From: an uncultured bacterium
Lineage (GTDB): Bacteria; Patescibacteriota; Minisyncoccia; Phycocordibacterales; PALSA-1337
Assembly (NCBI GenBank): GCA_903870235.1
Contig: CAIQCA010000138.1
Span: 1 to 8,436 of the forward strand
Direction of reading: 5' to 3'
DNA: 8,436 nucleotides
Positions within the stretch are counted from its first letter, which is position 1; each line of letters starts with the position of its first letter. This document shows positions 5,223-8,436 of the stretch, one piece after another. The notes under the pieces are model-generated. The model ran no database searches. It saw only the letters and a list, made by a program, of their open reading frames with translations, and was not told the DNA's origin. The translations under genes and the position numbers were made by a program.

Positions 5223-6152
5223 ATGATAACAACACACACTCACAGAGGTCTTGTTTGGGTTGATCTACAATCACCAAGCGACAAAGAAGTTTCAGATATT
5301 GTAAAAAAATATAATCTAAATCCTCTCGTTGGAGAAGAACTGAAAGATTCTCCTTCACCAGCTAAGGTAAATTTCTTTAAAGACTACATACTAGTAGTCC
5401 TGACGCTACCTGTACGAATACATTCTGGTTCATCCTACGAGATTGTGGACCGAGAAGTAAACTTCATCATTGGAAAAAATTTCCTCATAACCTCAAAATC
5501 TGAGACTGTTGAACAACTCGAATATTTTGCAAAAATATTTGACGCTAATGCAGCACTGGATAAAGAGAATTCTATCGAACATGCCGGACATCTTTTCTAC
5601 TATATGGTGCAACGCATATATAACGGTATGCATCAAGATCTAGAAAATATCCGTGATGCTCTACGCACGGCTGAATCCCACATCTTCAATGGTGATGAGC
5701 GAAAAATGGTTGAGGTTTTGTCTTTCTTGAGTCGAGAACTTATCGACTTCAAACAAACTGCACACGGCCTTCATGATGTCTGGACCGATTTCACATCTTA
5801 TACTGAAAAAGCTGGTTTATTTAGCGCCGAATTCTTCACATATATTCACAGCATAAAAGAAGAATCAAACCATATCAATGAAAAAATTGTAAATTCGCGC
5901 GAACTTCTAGCAGACCTAAGAGAAACGAATGATGCCCTTTTGAACACCAAACAAAATGAAATCATAAAAGTCTTGACACTTGTTTCATTTATATTCTATC
6001 CACTTACATTCATCGCCTCTGTATTTACTATAACCGGCGTAGATGTGCCACTGACAAAAACACCAGACGGTTGGTGGATAATCTGTGGAATCATGCTGGT
6101 TGTCGCGGTCGGAATAGCTATTTATTTCCAGAAAAGAGGTTGGGTAAAATAG
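5223..6152 (+). CDS. CorA-family divalent cation transporter-like protein, GMN motif not conserved
   Basis: The fold is that of the CorA / 2-TM-GxN family, pentameric channels that carry Mg2+ and related ions through the cytoplasmic membrane. From ATG 5223 the product has 309 residues: a soluble cytoplasmic domain (about 1-245) whose last part is long helices, then TM1 (about 249-268), a short external loop and TM2 (about 284-302), ending with the basic QKRGWVK. The TM1 end reads PLTFIASVF, as in many CorA proteins, but the invariant GMN that should follow is absent; TITGVDV (269-275) stands there instead. GMN forms the ion selectivity filter, so the cargo may differ or transport may be impaired. 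The frame stays open upstream to a GTG at 5160, which would add 21 residues, but a promoter occupies that stretch. There is no SD. cysS follows 23 bases later on the same strand. Confidence 0.88.
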   Translation: MITTHTHRGLVWVDLQSPSDKEVSDIVKKYNLNPLVGEELKDSPSPAKVNFFKDYILVVLTLPVRIHSGSSYEIVDREVNFIIGKNFLITSKSETVEQLEYFAKIFDANAALDKENSIEHAGHLFYYMVQRIYNGMHQDLENIRDALRTAESHIFNGDERKMVEVLSFLSRELIDFKQTAHGLHDVWTDFTSYTEKAGLFSAEFFTYIHSIKEESNHINEKIVNSRELLADLRETNDALLNTKQNEIIKVLTLVSFIFYPLTFIASVFTITGVDVPLTKTPDGWWIICGIMLVVAVGIAIYFQKRGWVK

Positions 6153-6175
6153 GAATTTACTTTTAGACTTTTAAA

Positions 6176-7636
6176 ATGAATATTTCTCTCTACAACACAC
6201 TCTCCAAAACTAAGGAGGTTTTCAAACCCATAAAAACTGGACTTGTGGGTATGTACAACTGTGGCCCGACTGTTTATGACCGTTCTCACGTAGGAAATCT
6301 ACGTGCTTATGTTTTTGCTGATACTTTGCGCAGAATGTTTGAATACAACAGTTACCAGGTCAATCAAATCATAAACATAACCGATGTCGGCCACCTATCA
6401 GGAGAAAATTCTGGTAATGCAGACGAGGGTGAAGACAAGATGACCAAAGCTTTGAGACGCGAAGGTTTGCCTATGACTCTGGAAGCTATGTATAAAGTTG
6501 GAACCATATATTTTGACAAGTTTGTTGAAGATTTACGTGAATTAAACATAGAACTACCAACAAAATTTACACGCGCCGCCGACCATATACAAGGCGATAT
6601 TGATCTTGTGGAAATCTTGGTTAAGAAAGGTTTCGCTTACACGATTTCAGATGGAGTTTATTTTGATACTTCCAAATTTGTTGGCTATGGCAAGCTTGGG
6701 AATATAGACATCGCTTCTTTGAAAGCTGGTGCACGTGTCTCTACTAATACTGAAAAACATAGCCCAACAGATTTTGCTCTCTGGAAATTCAATGAAAGAC
6801 TCGGTTGGAGTAGTCCTTGGGGCAATGGTTTCCCTGGCTGGCATATAGAGTGTTCGGCCATGTCCACCAAATATCTAGGACAACCGTTTGATGTACACAC
6901 TGGCGCAATCGATCTCATACCAACCCATCACAATAACGAGATCGCACAGTCAGAAGCAGCTTATGATAAACCTTTGGCGAACTATTGGATGCATAATGCT
7001 TTTGTTAATATCCGCAGTAACACAGATGAGAAGGATGGCAAAATGTCTAAATCAGCTGGTAATTTTGTGGCCATGGACACACTTAAAAAAGATGGCTTAT
7101 CGCCTACTGCTTATCGATATTGGTTACTCACTGCACATTACAGAACTCCAGCCAGTTTTTCTTATGAAGCAATACATGGTGCAGAAAATGCTTTGACGAG
7201 ATTGCTCTCCACGCTATCGGGATATTCATCTGCAACTAAAGGCACCAACGGAAAAATATTAGTTGATTACAAAGACAAGTTTTTGAGTTTTATAAATGAT
7301 GATTTGGACACACCGAAAGTCGTAGCTCTGGTCTGGGATATACTAAAAATTGCTGACATCAAACCAGCTGATAAATTGGCTACTATTTTGGATTTTGACC
7401 GAGTTCTAGGATTAAATCTGGCAGAAGAAATCAAAACATCCAATAAAGGTGATCCTGACAACAGCGCAAATGGTGGGCAAATTCCTCAGGAAATTATAAC
7501 TCTTGCCGAAGCTCGCGAACAAGCACGTCAATCAAAAGACTGGAAAAAGTCAGACGAGTTGCGCTCCGAAATTGAAAAATCTGGTTTCGATATTATGGAT
7601 AAAAAAGATGGTGGGTACACAGTAAAAAGTAAATAA
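6176..7636 (+). CDS. cysS: cysteinyl-tRNA synthetase (class I)
   Basis: This enzyme charges tRNA-Cys with cysteine in the cytoplasm. All class I and CysRS hallmarks are present: YNCGPTVYD (27-35), with the zinc ligand Cys29; the HIGH-type signature HVGN (38-41); ECSAMS (225-230), with Cys226; THHNNEIAQSEAA (250-262), with zinc ligands His251 and Glu255 at the same spacing as in E. coli CysRS; and KMSKS (289-293). The C-terminal helical DALR-type and anticodon region follows (about 330-486), with the usual AREQAR-KDW-KSDELR pattern near 446-463. The length of 486 is slightly above the usual 460 or so, partly from a charged stretch near 76-90. The ATG at 6176 fits the family N-terminus. It has no SD. 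It follows the CorA gene by 23 bases, so it is probably co-transcribed; a weak TAGACT box (6164-6169) ends 6 bases before the ATG and could give a second, leaderless start. Confidence 0.98.
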   Translation: MNISLYNTLSKTKEVFKPIKTGLVGMYNCGPTVYDRSHVGNLRAYVFADTLRRMFEYNSYQVNQIINITDVGHLSGENSGNADEGEDKMTKALRREGLPMTLEAMYKVGTIYFDKFVEDLRELNIELPTKFTRAADHIQGDIDLVEILVKKGFAYTISDGVYFDTSKFVGYGKLGNIDIASLKAGARVSTNTEKHSPTDFALWKFNERLGWSSPWGNGFPGWHIECSAMSTKYLGQPFDVHTGAIDLIPTHHNNEIAQSEAAYDKPLANYWMHNAFVNIRSNTDEKDGKMSKSAGNFVAMDTLKKDGLSPTAYRYWLLTAHYRTPASFSYEAIHGAENALTRLLSTLSGYSSATKGTNGKILVDYKDKFLSFINDDLDTPKVVALVWDILKIADIKPADKLATILDFDRVLGLNLAEEIKTSNKGDPDNSANGGQIPQEIITLAEAREQARQSKDWKKSDELRSEIEKSGFDIMDKKDGGYTVKSK

Positions 7637-7668
7637 AAAAATCGCATGCGGTAGCGCGTGCGATTTTT
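7637..7668. terminator. strong bidirectional terminator after cysS
   Basis: A 14-base-pair stem is formed by 7637-7650 and 7655-7668 around the loop GTAG. The core ATCGCATGCG / CGCGTGCGAT has one G-T pair, flanked by A-tract and T-tract. On the plus strand T residues close the stem after cysS. On the minus strand the stem runs into seven T residues, so it also ends the convergent gene whose stop is at 7688. Confidence 0.93.
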
Positions 7669-7687
7669 GCTGTAGCCGATGTGAGTA

Positions 7688-8239
7688 TTAATCCACCCAA
7701 CCATCACAAACTACCAACCATTCATACAACCCTCTCCCATAAAGAAACCTGGTATAGGAACGGTCATCCCCTTCTTGAAGCAATTGCTCTCGAGAATAAG
7801 AAACACCTGCCACGTCAAACTGAGCAAGAGAACGATCACAATCGAATAAGTAGCACAGGGTTTCAACTATTTTTCTCTCATGATTTGAGAGATATTCATT
7901 CTCTTGTTCCTTATACCAGCGCCTCATTTCCCTCAAAATAAAACAGAAGAAAAGCGAGTGTGGCATCCCCTTCAGACCAAAATTGAAGTAGAGTTGAACA
8001 GGACAGTTTGTCACTTTTCTGGTCCGAGCCTCTTCCACTAAAGTCTCTATACCCAGACCAGCATCTTCATTAAAATAATTCTCTATTTTAATAAGCCCCA
8101 AAATAACTTCAAGAAGAGCCGCCCGCAAACTTCTTCGTATAGATACACCGCCCGCGTCGTACATTCTCCATAATCGGTTCATTATGAGAAAAGCGATCTG
8201 GTGGTTATCTAGACTCCGCCAGCAACTAGATTTTTCCAT
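7688..8239 (-). CDS. 183-residue protein of unknown function with six cysteines
   Basis: I do not recognise this protein. It has 183 residues, is rich in Arg, aromatic residues and Leu, and has six cysteines (6, 79, 99, 129, 134, 178), many for a protein with no signal peptide. Hydrophobic stretches at about 39-50 and 95-102 look like buried helices rather than membrane spans. The pattern suggests a soluble, mainly helical protein; metal binding by some cysteines (the CYLFDC pair at 129 and 134) is possible but unsupported by a known motif. The start at 8239 is favoured by GAGG 5 bases before the ATG, the only clear SD in the window. A putative promoter lies at 8288-8315 and an inverted repeat in the leader. 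The plus-strand open frame at 7681-7941 is shorter, lacks a signal for translation and is rejected. Confidence 0.7.
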   Translation of the reverse strand: MEKSSCWRSLDNHQIAFLIMNRLWRMYDAGGVSIRRSLRAALLEVILGLIKIENYFNEDAGLGIETLVEEARTRKVTNCPVQLYFNFGLKGMPHSLFFCFILREMRRWYKEQENEYLSNHERKIVETLCYLFDCDRSLAQFDVAGVSYSREQLLQEGDDRSYTRFLYGRGLYEWLVVCDGWVD

Positions 8240-8249
8240 GAATTCCTCA
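8230..8249 (-). promoter_or_regulatory. Shine-Dalgarno site deciding the start of the 183-residue gene
   Basis: On the minus strand GAGG (about 8248-8245) precedes the ATG at 8239-8237 by 5 bases. It is notable because none of the other starts in this window has a recognisable SD. Confidence 0.6.
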
Positions 8250-8264
8250 ATTTTTCTATATTGG

Positions 8265-8298
8265 TTTGTTAGGTCTTTTCTATTCGTAGACTAACAAA
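8265..8298. repeat. inverted repeat in the leader of the 183-residue gene
   Basis: TTTGTTAG-G-TCT (8265-8276) is complementary to AGACTAACAAA (8288-8298), 11 pairs with one bulged G, around an 11-base loop. Its right arm covers the putative -10 (8288-8293). It can be a transcription-factor operator or an RNA hairpin near the 5' end of the mRNA. The pairing is seen; the role is inferred. Confidence 0.45.
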
Positions 8299-8315
8299 TG
8301 ACTGGTGATAGTCAA
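8288..8315 (-). promoter_or_regulatory. possible promoter of the 183-residue gene
   Basis: TTGACT (8315-8310, 5 of 6) is followed by 16 bases and a poor -10, TAGTCT (8293-8288, 3 of 6), preceded by TGT, which may help as an extended -10. The -35 overlaps the TGA stop (8314-8312) of the upstream gene. The weak -10 makes this tentative. Confidence 0.35.
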
Positions 8316-8436
8316 TCCTTATCCTTATCTCGACTCAATTCTCTGAGTTCATCTCTCAAGGTTCCAATTTCATCGACTATATCTTGCCGGCAAGCTTCTG
8401 TTTTATCTTCAATATCAGGTTTTCCATACGAACACC
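8312..8436 (-). CDS. C-terminal end of an unknown charged protein; 5' part outside window
   Basis: On the minus strand a frame is open from the window edge to a TGA at 8314-8312, giving 40 residues. They are highly charged, with a helical pattern (DEIGTLRDELRELSRDKDKD at the very end), consistent with a short coiled coil or a soluble tail. The other two minus frames are closed by stops here. Two cysteines occur in the part visible. No function can be given from so little. It is upstream of, and in the same direction as, the 183-residue gene (72 bases between them), so they may form one unit. It is a real gene only if the frame stays open beyond the window. Confidence 0.55.
   Translation of the reverse strand, partial: CSYGKPDIEDKTEACRQDIVDEIGTLRDELRELSRDKDKD

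Noticed and set aside
6888..7196. 102-residue frame inside cysS, and several minus-strand frames in the same gene
   Set aside because: cysS is identified with all its motifs across this range; the other frames are out-of-frame shadows of its codons.
7681..7941. 86-residue open frame on the plus strand after cysS
   Set aside because: It begins with GTG just past the terminator, is rich in His/Pro without domain character, and overlaps the longer minus gene that has an SD.
1..8436. Alternative genetic code (UGA as Gly or Trp, as in some CPR lineages)
   Set aside because: No conserved gene contains an in-frame TGA, TGG is used for Trp, and the partial gene at the right edge appears to stop at TGA.
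1..8436. CRISPR arrays, insertion sequences, tRNA or rRNA genes, attachment sites
   Set aside because: No regularly spaced repeats, transposase-like frames, terminal inverted repeats, or cloverleaf-like sequences were seen on reading both strands by eye.

Overview
The window looks like chromosomal DNA of a Patescibacteria/CPR bacterium, most likely Parcubacteria. The signs are AT-leaning composition, compact genes, small unrecognised proteins between housekeeping genes, and almost no Shine-Dalgarno (SD) sequences. A bL9 gene is present, a protein reported missing in some CPR branches. The code looks standard: the conserved genes have no in-frame TGA and use TGG for Trp, and one partial gene appears to end in TGA. 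The phylum assignment is inference from protein style; no rRNA or marker tree was possible.

Layout. (1) 1-876, plus strand: the 3' part of an M23 (LytM-type) peptidase, then a 125-residue single-pass membrane protein. (2) 1008-1484, minus: a short exported lytic-transglycosylase-like protein, convergent with the previous pair across a hairpin terminator. (3) 1485-1811: a regulatory intergenic region with divergent promoters, a repeat cluster and a terminator-like 5' leader hairpin. (4) 1812-2084, plus: rpmA (bL27) as a single-gene unit. (5) 5156 down to 2132, minus: C-terminal processing peptidase (S41), rplI (bL9), a 282-residue unknown protein and a 134-residue charged helical protein. (6) 5223-7636, plus: a CorA-like transporter and cysS. 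(7) 8436 down to 7688, minus: the C-terminal end of an unknown charged protein, then a 183-residue unknown protein.

The genes cover envelope peptidoglycan and protein processing (M23, transglycosylase, S41), translation (bL27, bL9, CysRS), divalent cation transport and unknown functions. No mobile element, CRISPR array, tRNA or rRNA was seen, and no clear novel multi-gene system.

The strongest non-gene signal is transcriptional. Good sigma-70-type promoters, several with an extended TGn -10, can be read in front of most transcription units. In at least four cases the -10 box ends only 7 to 10 bases before the ATG, which predicts leaderless or nearly leaderless mRNAs. This also decides two start codons: the longer GTG starts of CorA and of the 282-residue protein lie upstream of or inside promoter elements. 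All three convergent junctions carry hairpins that can terminate in both directions.
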